Assembly: GCF_001293465.1 (NCBI RefSeq)
Contig: NZ_JSYZ01000003.1
Location: 343,901-407,900, forward strand
Direction of reading: 5' to 3'
DNA: 64,000 nt
DNA from: Pseudomonas asplenii
GTDB lineage: Bacteria; Pseudomonadota; Gammaproteobacteria; Pseudomonadales; Pseudomonadaceae
Below are positions 37,887 through 47,687 of this stretch, in pieces (positions within the stretch are counted from its first letter, which is position 1; every line of letters starts with the position of its first letter). The position numbers and the translations under genes are program-made. Below the pieces are notes generated by a model, which made no database searches, was not told the origin of the DNA, and was given only the letters and a program-made list of their open reading frames with translations.

Positions 37887-39629
37887 TTAGAGGAAGAGTC
37901 CCGGCCCTGGGCGACTTCCTTCGGGGAATCTGACGCCGACTTTGCCGATCTTGTTCCCGTCCATGACCGCCACGGTCCAGATGGTGTTGTTCCACTCCAC
38001 CTGGTCGCCGACGATCGGCGCGCCGCCGACCTTGTGGGCGATGAAGCTGCCCAGCGGGGTATTCGGGTCGTCGCCTTCGAGTTTCAGGCCATACAGGGCC
38101 GCGACCGCGCCCAGCTGGGCGTCGCCCTCGAGGACGAAGTCGCCGAAGAAGCGCAGGTCGAGGCCGCGTTGCGGGGCCTGGCTGAACAGCTTGCCGAGGG
38201 CCGGCAGGTTGTGTTCGTGGCCGATGACGCAGAGCAGGTCGCCGACTTCCAGGGTGGTGCTACCCGACGGATGGAGCAGTTGCTGGCCACGGAACAGGGC
38301 GGCGATCCGCGTACCCTCGGGCATCTTCAGCTCGCGCAGGGCGGCACCGATGCACCATTTCTCCGCACCGAGGCGATAGACGAACAGCTCCCACTCGCTG
38401 GTGACGTGCACTTCCAGGGCGGCCCGGGAAATCGGGGCCGGCTCCGGTGGTACGGTGACCTTGAGCAGCTTGGCCACCCACGGCAGGCTGGTGCCCTGCA
38501 CCAGCAGCGACACCAGCACGATGAAGAACGCCAGGTTGAAGTAGAGCTGCGCATGGGGCAGGCCGGCCATCAGCGGGAACACCGCGAGAATGATCGGTAC
38601 CGCGCCGCGCAGGCCAACCCAGGAGATAAAGGCCTTTTCCCGGCCATGGAAGGCGCGGAACGGCAGCAGGCCGACCACCACCGACAGCGGCCGGGCGAAC
38701 AGGATCATCCACAGCGCCAGCCCCAGGGCCGGCAGGGCGATGGGCAGCAGGTCGTGCGGCGTGACCAGCAGGCCCAGCACCAGGAACATGCCGATCTGCG
38801 CCAGCCAGGCCATGCCGTCGAGCATGTGCAGGATGCCGTGGCGGCTGCGCACCGGGCGGTTGCCGATCACCAGGCCACACAGGTAGACGGCGAGGAAGCC
38901 ACTGCCGTGCAGGGCGTTGGTCAGGGCAAAGACCACCAGGCCGCCAGCGATCACCAGGATCGGGTACAGGCCGTTGGCCAGGTTGATGCGGTTGACCAGT
39001 TGCAGCATCAGCCAGCCGCCGCCGAGGCCGATGACGCCGCCGATGCCGAATTCACGAACCAGGTGGCCGAGCAGGCTCCAGTGCAGGCCGGTCTGGCCGC
39101 TGGCGAGCATGTCGATCAGGGTCACGGTGAGGAACACCGCCATCGGGTCGTTACTGCCCGACTCGATTTCCAGGCTGGCGGTCACCCGTTCGTTGAGGCC
39201 CTTGCCGCCGAGCAGGGAGAACACCGCGGCGGCGTCGGTCGAGCCGACGATGGCGCCGATCAGCAGGCCCTGGATGATGTTCAGGTCGAACAGCCAGGCG
39301 GCGGCCATGCCGGTCAGCCCGGTGGTGATCAGCACGCCCACCGTCGCCAGCGACAGCGCCGGCCAGAGTGCCACGCGGAAGCTCGCCACCCGCGTGCGCA
39401 GGCCGCCATCGAGCAGGATCACGGCGAGCGCCAGGTTGCCCACCAGGTAGGCGGTCGGGTAGTTGTCGAAGATGATGCCGCCGCCGTCAACGCCGGCGGT
39501 CATGCCCACCGCGAGGATGATCACCAGGATCGGGATGCCCAGGCGCGAGGAGAGGGAACTGACCAGGATACTTGCGCCTACCAGCAACGCGCCGATCAAG
39601 AACAGGCTGTTGATGGTCGTCGCATTCAA
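37887..39629 (-). CDS. cvrA: Potassium/proton antiporter CvrA (NhaP2)
   Basis: CPA1-type antiporter of about 580 residues: about 12 helices ([53 protein letters not shown]), then a cytoplasmic TrkA_C-like region and a CorC/HlyC-like end. The TTG at 39629 was chosen because the protein then begins [12 protein letters not shown], like known NhaP2, and GGAG is 8 bases upstream; an ATG at 39677 would add 16 residues. With mscK next to it this is a potassium and turgor control pair. Confidence 0.9.
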   Translation of the reverse strand: MNATTINSLFLIGALLVGASILVSSLSSRLGIPILVIILAVGMTAGVDGGGIIFDNYPTAYLVGNLALAVILLDGGLRTRVASFRVALWPALSLATVGVLITTGLTGMAAAWLFDLNIIQGLLIGAIVGSTDAAAVFSLLGGKGLNERVTASLEIESGSNDPMAVFLTVTLIDMLASGQTGLHWSLLGHLVREFGIGGVIGLGGGWLMLQLVNRINLANGLYPILVIAGGLVVFALTNALHGSGFLAVYLCGLVIGNRPVRSRHGILHMLDGMAWLAQIGMFLVLGLLVTPHDLLPIALPALGLALWMILFARPLSVVVGLLPFRAFHGREKAFISWVGLRGAVPIILAVFPLMAGLPHAQLYFNLAFFIVLVSLLVQGTSLPWVAKLLKVTVPPEPAPISRAALEVHVTSEWELFVYRLGAEKWCIGAALRELKMPEGTRIAALFRGQQLLHPSGSTTLEVGDLLCVIGHEHNLPALGKLFSQAPQRGLDLRFFGDFVLEGDAQLGAVAALYGLKLEGDDPNTPLGSFIAHKVGGAPIVGDQVEWNNTIWTVAVMDGNKIGKVGVRFPEGSRPGPGLFL

Positions 39630-39731
39630 AGGCAGTACTCCATAAAGCTGGAAAGGCGGGTGCGCAGACTGAACCATGCAGTCTGCGTGCCAGCGATTCT
39701 AACCTGTTGAAATGTACCGCTGTCAAAAGCT

Positions 39732-41534
39732 TTAGAACCACTCCTCGCGCATCGACAGGCAGGTGTCGTCCCGTGCCTGCAGAATCGCCAGTTCATGATG
39801 GCAGCCTGGCACCTCCCAGGTCAGGAAGTAGCGGGCCGCCTGCAGCTTGCCCTTATAGAACGCGAGGTCGGCGGCGTTGCCCCTGGCCAGGCCTTCCTCG
39901 GCCCGCACCGCCTGCTCCAGCCAGCGCCAGCCGATTACCGTGTGGCCAAAAGCCTTGAGATACAGCGCCGAGTTGGCCAGGCCGCTGTTGACCTTGCCTT
40001 GTGCCAGGTCGCCGAGCAGGCCGATGGTCACTGCCTGCAGGCGGGCGACCAGTTGCTCCAGCGGTTCGCGCAACGCATCCAGCGCCGGGTACGCGGCGGC
40101 ACGCTGGCCGGTGTCGGCGATCAGGCGGATCAGTTGCTTGAGGCCGGCGCCGCCGTTCTGCGCCAGCTTGCGGCCGAGCAGGTCCAGCGACTGGATGCCA
40201 TGGGTGCCCTCGTGGATCGGATTCAGGCGGTTGTCGCGGTAGTACTGCTCCACCGGGTACTCGCGGGTGTAGCCATGGCCGCCGAGGATCTGGATGGCCA
40301 GTTCGTTGGCCTTGAGGCAGAACTCCGACGGCCAGGATTTGACGATCGGCGTCAGCAGGTCGAGCAGTTCATGGGCCTGTCGCCGATCGGCTTCCGATTC
40401 CAGGGTGGTGGTGTCGTCGAACAGACGGGCGGCGTACAGGCCCAGGTCGAAGGCGCCTTCGACATAGGCCTTCTGGGTCAGCAGCATGCGCTTGACGTCG
40501 GCGTGCTGGATGATCGCCACCGGTGCGGTGTTCGGGTCCTTGCTGTCGGGCAGCCGGCCTTGCGGACGCTCCCGTGCATATTCCAGGGAGTACAGGTAGC
40601 CGGCGTAGCCGAGCATGACCGCGCCCATGCCGACGCCGATGCGCGCCTCGTTCATCATCTGGAACATGTAGCTGAGGCCGTGATGGGGTTTGCCCACCAG
40701 ATAACCCACGCAATTGCCGTTATCGCCGAAGTTCAGTGCCGTGGAAGTGGTGCCGCGCCAGCCCATCTTGTGGAACAGCCCGGCCAGCAACACGTCGTTG
40801 CGCGCACCGAGGCTGCCATCGTCGTTGACCAGGAACTTGGGCACGATGAACAGCGAGATACCCTTCACCCCAGGTGGGGCATCCGGCAGCTTGGCCAGAA
40901 CCATGTGCACGATGTTTTCCGACAAGGGGTGGTCGCCGCCGGAAATGAAGATCTTGTTGCCCTTGAGCCGGTAGCTGCCGTCGGTCGCAGGTTCGGCGCG
41001 GGTACGGATATCGGCCAACGACGAGCCGGCGTGGGGCTCAGTCAGGGCCATGGTGCCGAAGAAGCGGCCGTCGATCATCGGCTGCAGGAAGCGGCGCTTC
41101 TGTTCGTCGCTGCCGAAGCTCTCGATCAGGTTGGCCGCGCCCATGGTCAGGAACGGGTAGGAGGTCGACGCGGCGTTGGCCGACTGGAAGTGCGCGAAGC
41201 AGGCCTGGGACAGCAGGGTCGGCAGTTGCATGCCGCCGGCCTCGAAGCTGCGTGCGGCATTGAGGAAACCGGCCTCGAGGAACGCATCCACCGCCGGCTT
41301 CACTTCCGGGATCAGGATCGCTTCGCCATTTTCATAGCGCGGTTCGTTTTCATCGTTCTTGCGGTTGTGCGGCGCGAAGAACTTTTCGGCGATGGTGCGG
41401 GCGGTGTCCAGGGCGGCGTCGAAGGTCTCCCGCGAATGTTCGGCGAACCGCTCGCGGCGGGTCAGGCCTTCGGCATCGAGGACTTCGTACAGCTCGAAAG
41501 CCAGATTGCGGGAACTGAGCAGCGTCTCGGACAT
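39732..41534 (-). CDS. Acyl-CoA dehydrogenase, 600-residue type with C-terminal extension
   Basis: FAD-dependent dehydrogenase of 600 residues that inserts a double bond into acyl-CoA. It has MALTEPHAGSSLADI, KIFISGGDH, QILGGHGYTREYPVEQYYRDNRLNPIHEGTHGIQSLDLLGRK (catalytic Glu in the last segment) and a C-terminal acetyl-CoA-dehydrogenase-C type domain. This size class includes DmdC-like enzymes and medium/long-chain dehydrogenases, so the substrate is not certain. Single gene, with a 100-base gap to cvrA. Confidence 0.9.
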   Translation of the reverse strand: MSETLLSSRNLAFELYEVLDAEGLTRRERFAEHSRETFDAALDTARTIAEKFFAPHNRKNDENEPRYENGEAILIPEVKPAVDAFLEAGFLNAARSFEAGGMQLPTLLSQACFAHFQSANAASTSYPFLTMGAANLIESFGSDEQKRRFLQPMIDGRFFGTMALTEPHAGSSLADIRTRAEPATDGSYRLKGNKIFISGGDHPLSENIVHMVLAKLPDAPPGVKGISLFIVPKFLVNDDGSLGARNDVLLAGLFHKMGWRGTTSTALNFGDNGNCVGYLVGKPHHGLSYMFQMMNEARIGVGMGAVMLGYAGYLYSLEYARERPQGRLPDSKDPNTAPVAIIQHADVKRMLLTQKAYVEGAFDLGLYAARLFDDTTTLESEADRRQAHELLDLLTPIVKSWPSEFCLKANELAIQILGGHGYTREYPVEQYYRDNRLNPIHEGTHGIQSLDLLGRKLAQNGGAGLKQLIRLIADTGQRAAAYPALDALREPLEQLVARLQAVTIGLLGDLAQGKVNSGLANSALYLKAFGHTVIGWRWLEQAVRAEEGLARGNAADLAFYKGKLQAARYFLTWEVPGCHHELAILQARDDTCLSMREEWF

Positions 41535-41684
41535 GGCGGCCTACCTTTGATGGGATGAATCGAGTCTAGGTGGCTGAATGGACAGTGCCTAGCAAGATTG
41601 ATCTGGGTGATGGAGGGTCAAAGCGACGACGTGGTCCGCCCCTTTGTCAGGTCTGCCTTGCCTTTTGAGTTCTGTTGCAAACAG

Positions 41685-41711
41685 GCCTGGCGCCCATTGC
41701 GGGCGCCAGGC
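41685..41711. terminator. Hairpin behind putA
   Basis: Perfect 11-base GC stem (GCCTGGCGCCC / GGGCGCCAGGC) with a 5-base loop, starting 11 bases after the putA stop on the minus strand. Only a short T stretch follows, so it is a plausible but weak intrinsic terminator. Confidence 0.55.
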
Positions 41712-41722
41712 TGGCGGGCGGA

Positions 41723-44700
41723 TCAGCCGATGGTCATCAGGCTGGCGTTACCGCCGGCCGCCGCGGTGTTGACGCTCAGTGCCCGCTCGATCACCAGACG
41801 TTCCAGCGCGATGCCGGTTTCGCCCTGGGACAGGCCCTGCACGCCAACGATCGCGCCGGCCCGTTTCGCCACCTGCTGGCACACGGCGCGCAACTGGTCG
41901 GAGTGGCCGTGATGCAGGACCGCGTCGAACACCACCTCGTCCTTGTGCCAGTCGGCGACCCGCTGTATGCGCGCCTGCACTTCCTTCGGCAGGCGCGCAT
42001 ACAGGGCCTTGCCCGGTTCGCCTTCCGGCCACAGCGCCGAGCTGCCCACCGCCAGCACGGCGGCGAGCTGGGTCAGCAGATCCGCCTCGAGTTCGGCCAG
42101 GCACAGCACGTGCTCCCGCGGCAGGATGGCGTAGCTGTTGCGCTCGCCGGTCGGACCGGCCAGGGCGCGGGTGATGCCGCTCTGCGACTGGGTGGCGAAG
42201 CGTGCGCAGAGGTCAGCCAGTTCCTGCTGCTGGTTGGCCGCAGCCCAGGCCTGCAGGGCGCTCAGTGGTTTGCCCATGGCTGCACGCAGGCGCACGTCCG
42301 GTGCATTGTGTGCGTCTACGCGGGCGAAGGACTGCTCGATGGCATCGGCCGGACGGGTCGACAGCAGGCGATACAGGTACAGCGGGCCGCCGGCTTTCGG
42401 GCCGGTGCCCGACAGCCCCTCGCCGCCGAACGGCTGCACGCCGACCACCGCGCCGACGATGTTGCGGTTGACGTAGACGTTGCCGGCGTTGACGTTGTCG
42501 ACCACCTTGGCAATGGTTTCGTCGATCCGGGTGTGTACGCCCAGGGTCAGGCCATAGCCGCTGGCGTTGATCTGGGCGATCAGCTGGTCGATGTCCTTGC
42601 GCTTGTAGCGCACCACGTGCAGTACCGGGCCGAAGATCTCGCGCTTGAGCTCATCGAAGCTTTCCAGCTCGATCAGGGTCGGCATCACGAAGGTGCCGCG
42701 CTTGCATTCCTCGCCATCGGCAATCGCCATCTGATAGACGCTGCGACCTTTTTCACGCATGCCCTGGATGTGTTTCTCGATGCCGGCCTTGGCCTCGGCG
42801 TCGATCACCGGGCCGATGTCCACCGACAGGCGCTCCGGGTTGCCCAGGCGCGATTCGGCCATGGCGCCCTTGAGCATTTCGATCACGCGGTCGGCAGAGT
42901 CTTCCTGCAGGCACAGGACGCGCAGGGCCGAGCAGCGCTGGCCGGCACTGTCGAACGCCGAGGAGACCACGTCGATCACCACCTGTTCGGTCAGCGCCGA
43001 GGAGTCGACGATCATCGCGTTCTGCCCGCCGGTTTCGGCGATCAGCGGGATGGGCCGGCCCTGGTTGTCCAGGCGTCCGGCGACATTGCGTTGCAGCAGG
43101 CGCGCGACTTCGGTGGAGCCGGTGAACATCACGCCCTTGACCCGCTCGTCGCCAACCAGGCGCGCACCGACGGTTTCACCGCGGCCCGGCAGCAGTTGCA
43201 CCACACCTTCCGGAATGCCGGCTTCGAGCAGCAGGCGCACGGCCTGGGCGGCGATCAGTGGGGTCTGTTCGGCCGGCTTGGCCAGCACCGGGTTGCCGGC
43301 GGCCAGTGCGGCGGCAACCTGGCCGCTGAAGATCGCCAGCGGGAAGTTCCACGGGCTGATGCAGACCACCGGGCCCAGCGGACGGTGGGCGTCGTTGGTG
43401 AAGTCGTTGCGCGCCTGTACCGCGTAGTAGCGCAGGAAGTCCACCGCTTCGCGGACTTCGGCGATGGCGTTGGCGTAGGTCTTGCCGGCTTCGCGAACCA
43501 GCAGACCCATCAGTGGCTGGATCTCGCCTTCCATCAGGTCGGCGGCGCGTTCCAGGATCGCCGCGCGTTCGGCGGGCGGTGTGGCTTGCCAGATCGGTGC
43601 GGCGTTGAGGGCGCACTGGATGGCGTTGTCGACGTCTTCGCTGTTGGCTTCCTGGACGTGGCCGACCACGTCGCGGTGATCCGATGGGTTCAGCACCGGC
43701 GCCGGGGTTTCATTGCTGGAGACGCAGCCGAGCATCGGCGCGGCTTTCCACGGGGTGTTGGCGCTGGCCAGCAGGGCGCAGGACAGCGAGGCGAGGCGGT
43801 GTTCGTTGGCCATGTCGATGCCCGCCGAGTTGGCGCGTTCGGTGCCATACAGCTCGCGTGGCAGGGGGATGCGCGGATGTGGCAGGCCGAAGCCGCCTTC
43901 CTGCAGGGCCATCTGCTCGATGCTGGCGACCGGGTCGGCCACCAGTTCCTGGATGGACACGGACTGGTCGGCGATGCGGTTGACGAACGAGGTGTTGGCA
44001 CCGTTTTCCAGCAGGCGGCGCACCAGGTAGGCCAGCAGTGTCTCGTGGGTGCCGACCGGCGCATAGACGCGGCACGGACGGTTCAGCTTGCCCTCGGCGA
44101 CCTTGCCCACCACCTGCTCGTAGAGCGGTTCGCCCATGCCGTGCAGGCACTGGAATTCGTACTGGCCGGGGTAATAGTTCTGCCCGGCGATATGGTAGAT
44201 CGCCGACAGGGTGTGGGCGTTGTGGGTGGCGAACTGCGGGTAGATGACTTCCGGTACCGAGAGCAGCTTGCGGGCGCAGGCGATGTAGGACACGTCGGTG
44301 TACACCTTGCGTGTGTACACCGGGTAGCCTTCCAGGCCCTCGACCTGGGCGCGCTTGATCTCGCTGTCCCAATAGGCGCCCTTCACCAGGCGGATCATCA
44401 GGCGATGGCGGCTGCGGCGGGCCAGGTCGATCACGTAGTCGATCACGTAAGGGCAACGCTTCTGGTAGGCCTGGATCACGAAGCCGATGCCGTTCCAGCC
44501 GCTCAGTTGCGGCTCGAAGCACAGGCGTTCGAGCAGGTCCAGGGATAGCTCCAGGCGGTCGGCTTCCTCGGCGTCGATATTCAGGCCGATGTCGTACTGC
44601 TTGGCCAGCAGAGTCAGCGACAGCAGGCGCGGGTACAGCTCCTCCATGACACGCTCGTACTGGGCGCGGCTGTAGCGCGGGTGCAGGGCCGAGAGCTTGA

Positions 44701-45676
44701 TGGAGATGCCCGGGCCTTCATAGATGCCGCGGCCATGGGAGGCCTTGCCGATGGCATGGATGGCCTGCTCGTAGGACGCCAGGTACTTCTGTGCGTCGTG
44801 CTCGGTCAGCGCCGCTTCGCCGAGCATGTCGTAGGAATAGCGGAAGCCCTTGCTTTCGAACTTGCTGGCATTGGCCAGGGCCTCGGCGATGGTTTCACCG
44901 GTGACGAACTGCTCGCCCATCAGGCGCATGGCCATGTCGACGCCCTTGCGGATCATCGGCTCGCCGCTCTTGCCGATGATGCGGCTCAGGGACGAGGTCA
45001 GGCCGGCCTCGTTATGGGTGGCGACCAGCTTGCCGGTCAGCAGCAGGCCCCAGGTGGCGGCGTTGACGAACAGCGATGGGCTGTTGCCCAGGTGCGGCTG
45101 CCAGTTGCCGGTGCTGATCTTGTCGCGGATCAGGGCGTCGCGGGTGCCCTTGTCGGGGATCCGCAGCAGGGCTTCGGCCAGGCACATCAGGGCCACGCCT
45201 TCCTGGGACGACAGGGAGAATTCCTGCAACAGTCCCTGGACGATGCCGGCACGGCCGCCGGCGCTCTTCTGGTTGCGCAGTTTCTCGGCGATGGTCGCGG
45301 CCAGCTTGTTGGTGGCTTCGGCGGTGGCCGCCGGCAGGCGCGCCTGTTCCAGCAGCATCGGTACCACTTCCGGCTCGGGGCGACGGTAGGCGGCGGTGAT
45401 GGCGGCACGCAGCACCGACTGCGGCAGGATGCTCTCGGCGAATTCGAGGAAGCACTGGTGACCATGGTCGGCCTGGACTTCACCGGCGTCGTCGGCTTCG
45501 CCACGGGGCAGGCCGCTGAGTTCGCTCAGGGTTGCACCGCTCTCGAGCTTTTCCAGGTAGTTGAAGATGGCCTGCTTGATCAGCCAGTGCGGGGTGCGGT
45601 CGATCGAATGGGCCGCCGCTTTCAGGCGTTCGCGGGTCGGGTCGTCGAGTTTGACCCCAAGGGTGGTGGTCGCCAT
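41723..45676 (-). CDS. putA: Trifunctional PutA: proline dehydrogenase, P5C dehydrogenase and transcriptional repressor
   Basis: Protein of 1317 residues that oxidises proline to glutamate in two steps and represses the put genes. Residues 1-47 are a ribbon-helix-helix DNA-binding domain (TTTLGVKLDDPTRERLKAAAHSIDRTPHWLIKQAI). Proline dehydrogenase follows (about 190-560, with GYRxxR-like NLSGWNGIGFVIQAYQKRCP). P5C dehydrogenase is about 640-1130 with AETGGQNAMIVD (Glu) and SAGQRCSALRVL (catalytic Cys). A C-terminal domain completes the long PutA type. ATG at 45676 has GAGG upstream; the GTG at 45700 is less likely. Divergent from putP. Confidence 0.96.
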   Translation of the reverse strand: MATTTLGVKLDDPTRERLKAAAHSIDRTPHWLIKQAIFNYLEKLESGATLSELSGLPRGEADDAGEVQADHGHQCFLEFAESILPQSVLRAAITAAYRRPEPEVVPMLLEQARLPAATAEATNKLAATIAEKLRNQKSAGGRAGIVQGLLQEFSLSSQEGVALMCLAEALLRIPDKGTRDALIRDKISTGNWQPHLGNSPSLFVNAATWGLLLTGKLVATHNEAGLTSSLSRIIGKSGEPMIRKGVDMAMRLMGEQFVTGETIAEALANASKFESKGFRYSYDMLGEAALTEHDAQKYLASYEQAIHAIGKASHGRGIYEGPGISIKLSALHPRYSRAQYERVMEELYPRLLSLTLLAKQYDIGLNIDAEEADRLELSLDLLERLCFEPQLSGWNGIGFVIQAYQKRCPYVIDYVIDLARRSRHRLMIRLVKGAYWDSEIKRAQVEGLEGYPVYTRKVYTDVSYIACARKLLSVPEVIYPQFATHNAHTLSAIYHIAGQNYYPGQYEFQCLHGMGEPLYEQVVGKVAEGKLNRPCRVYAPVGTHETLLAYLVRRLLENGANTSFVNRIADQSVSIQELVADPVASIEQMALQEGGFGLPHPRIPLPRELYGTERANSAGIDMANEHRLASLSCALLASANTPWKAAPMLGCVSSNETPAPVLNPSDHRDVVGHVQEANSEDVDNAIQCALNAAPIWQATPPAERAAILERAADLMEGEIQPLMGLLVREAGKTYANAIAEVREAVDFLRYYAVQARNDFTNDAHRPLGPVVCISPWNFPLAIFSGQVAAALAAGNPVLAKPAEQTPLIAAQAVRLLLEAGIPEGVVQLLPGRGETVGARLVGDERVKGVMFTGSTEVARLLQRNVAGRLDNQGRPIPLIAETGGQNAMIVDSSALTEQVVIDVVSSAFDSAGQRCSALRVLCLQEDSADRVIEMLKGAMAESRLGNPERLSVDIGPVIDAEAKAGIEKHIQGMREKGRSVYQMAIADGEECKRGTFVMPTLIELESFDELKREIFGPVLHVVRYKRKDIDQLIAQINASGYGLTLGVHTRIDETIAKVVDNVNAGNVYVNRNIVGAVVGVQPFGGEGLSGTGPKAGGPLYLYRLLSTRPADAIEQSFARVDAHNAPDVRLRAAMGKPLSALQAWAAANQQQELADLCARFATQSQSGITRALAGPTGERNSYAILPREHVLCLAELEADLLTQLAAVLAVGSSALWPEGEPGKALYARLPKEVQARIQRVADWHKDEVVFDAVLHHGHSDQLRAVCQQVAKRAGAIVGVQGLSQGETGIALERLVIERALSVNTAAAGGNASLMTIG

Positions 45677-46132
45677 TTTTCTTGTCCTCATGGTTGCCAC
45701 TACCGCGTGGCGTCAGATGGCCGAGAGATTAGCTCTGGCTTGCGGTAGGTGCAACCAGGTGCAACCTATTTTTCTTCGAAAATATGCACCGGTTAGCCGG
45801 GACAGCTTTTCCAAGCTCTGGCAGATGATTGGCTGTTTTCAGTTTTCGTCAGCCCGTCAGGGACTTACGTTGCGCGGGGGGGTAAAGGCGTGTGGGAAAA
45901 AGTGGAAAGGTGCCGAGGTGCAACTGATGGGGGTAAAACAGGTTGCGCCTTGTTCGTATTGTTGAATAGCATGCTCGATCGAGGTGCAACCTCCTACGAA
46001 GGGAGGCGCCCTTTGGTGATTTTCCTGGGGAAACTCAGTCATGAATGCCCGGTCCGTTTAATCGTCTGACATGAAATGTCGTTTCGTCGGTCGCGGATCG
46101 CCGCTGAATAAAAACAATGCCAGGGCTTTTTA
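45677..46132. promoter_or_regulatory. putA/putP control region with repeated PutA-type operators
   Basis: This 456-base gap holds the divergent promoters. The 9-mer AGGTGCAAC occurs four times on the plus strand: 45747-45755 and 45757-45765 as a tandem 10-base repeat near putA, 45916-45924 and 45982-45990 nearer putP. Two near matches in the other orientation (GTTGCG) are at 45869-45874 and 45942-45947. Its core TGCAAC is the complement of GTTGCA, the known PutA half-site in enterobacteria. Autoregulation by PutA is a strong inference. Confidence 0.8.
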
Positions 46133-47617
46133 ATGAGCGTAAGCAACCCAACCCTGATCACCTTCGTGATCTACATCGCTGCGATGGTCCTGATCGGACT
46201 GATGGCCTATCGCTCCACCAACAACCTCTCCGACTACATTCTCGGCGGTCGCAGTCTTGGCAGTGTCGTGACCGCGCTTTCGGCGGGTGCTTCCGACATG
46301 AGCGGCTGGCTGCTGATGGGGCTGCCGGGGGCGATCTACATGTCCGGCCTGTCCGAGAGCTGGATCGCCATCGGCCTGATCGTCGGGGCCTACCTGAACT
46401 GGCTGTTCGTCGCCGGTCGCCTGCGGGTCCAGACCGAACACAACGGTGACGCGCTGACCCTGCCGGACTACTTCTCCAGCCGGTTCGAGGATCGCAGCGG
46501 TCTGCTGCGGGTGATTGCCGCCATCGTGATCCTGGTGTTCTTCACCATCTACTGCGCCTCCGGCATCGTTGCCGGTGCCCGCCTGTTCGAAAGCACCTTC
46601 GGCATGTCCTACAGCACCGCCTTGTGGGCCGGTGCGGCAGCGACCATTGCCTACACCTTCATCGGTGGTTTCCTGGCGGTCAGCTGGACCGACACCGTGC
46701 AGGCCACGCTGATGATCTTCGCGCTGATTCTCACGCCGATCATCGTGCTGCTGGCCACCGGTGGCGTCGACACCACCTTCCTGGCGATCGAGGCCCAGGA
46801 TCCGGGGCACTTCGACATGCTGCGCAATACCACCTTCATCGGCATCATCTCGCTGATGGGCTGGGGCCTGGGTTACTTCGGCCAGCCGCATATCCTGGCG
46901 CGCTTCATGGCGGCGGATTCGGTCAAGTCGATCGCCAATGCCCGCCGCATTTCCATGACCTGGATGATCCTGTGCCTGGGTGGCACCGTGGCAGTGGGTT
47001 TCTTCGGGATCGCCTACTTCTCGGCGCATCCCGAGGTTGCCGGCCCGGTCAGCGAGAACCACGAACGGGTGTTCATCGAGCTGGCGAAGATCCTGTTCAA
47101 CCCCTGGTTGGCCGGTGTGTTGCTGTCGGCGATCCTGGCCGCGGTGATGAGTACCCTGAGCTGCCAACTGCTGGTCTGCTCCAGTGCACTGACCGAGGAT
47201 TTCTACAAGGCTTTCCTGCGCAAGTCCGCTTCGCAACTGGAACTGGTGTGGGTCGGCCGTGCCATGGTGCTGCTGGTGGCGGTGATCGCCATCGCCCTGG
47301 CCGCCAACCCTGAAAACCGCGTGCTGGGCCTGGTGAGCTACGCCTGGGCCGGTTTCGGCGCGGCCTTCGGTCCGGTGGTGCTGATCTCGGTGATCTGGAA
47401 GGACATGACCCGCAATGGCGCGTTGGCCGGCATTCTGGTCGGTGCTATCACGGTGATCGTCTGGAAGCAGTTCAACCTGCTGGGATTGTACGAAATCATC
47501 CCCGGCTTCCTCTTTGCCAGCATCGCGGTCTACGTGGTCAGCAGGATGGGCCAGCCCTCGGCGCAGATGCTCCAGCGTTTCGCCGCAGCGGAGAAGCAGT
47601 TCCGCGAGGAACACTGA
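46133..47617 (+). CDS. putP: Sodium/proline symporter PutP
   Basis: SSS-family transporter of 494 residues with 13 hydrophobic helices. The LSAGASDMSGWLLMGLPGAIYMSG segment (sodium site region) and the GWGLGYFGQPHILARFMA motif are those of PutP. It brings proline in for PutA, which is encoded divergently. It ends before a strong hairpin shared with metY. Confidence 0.96.
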   Translation: MSVSNPTLITFVIYIAAMVLIGLMAYRSTNNLSDYILGGRSLGSVVTALSAGASDMSGWLLMGLPGAIYMSGLSESWIAIGLIVGAYLNWLFVAGRLRVQTEHNGDALTLPDYFSSRFEDRSGLLRVIAAIVILVFFTIYCASGIVAGARLFESTFGMSYSTALWAGAAATIAYTFIGGFLAVSWTDTVQATLMIFALILTPIIVLLATGGVDTTFLAIEAQDPGHFDMLRNTTFIGIISLMGWGLGYFGQPHILARFMAADSVKSIANARRISMTWMILCLGGTVAVGFFGIAYFSAHPEVAGPVSENHERVFIELAKILFNPWLAGVLLSAILAAVMSTLSCQLLVCSSALTEDFYKAFLRKSASQLELVWVGRAMVLLVAVIAIALAANPENRVLGLVSYAWAGFGAAFGPVVLISVIWKDMTRNGALAGILVGAITVIVWKQFNLLGLYEIIPGFLFASIAVYVVSRMGQPSAQMLQRFAAAEKQFREEH

Positions 47618-47653
47618 TCCTTGATAGGGGGCGGCAAGCCCTGTAGCGACAAG

Positions 47654-47681
47654 GCGGCCCGTCTCCCCGGAGACGGGCCGC
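47654..47681. terminator. Bidirectional terminator between putP and metY
   Basis: A perfect 12-base stem (GCGGCCCGTCTC / GAGACGGGCCGC) with CCCG loop, followed on the plus strand by TGCGTTT. It begins 36 bases after the putP stop and ends 6 bases before the end of metY, so it can serve both convergent genes. Confidence 0.75.
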
Positions 47682-47687
47682 TGCGTT

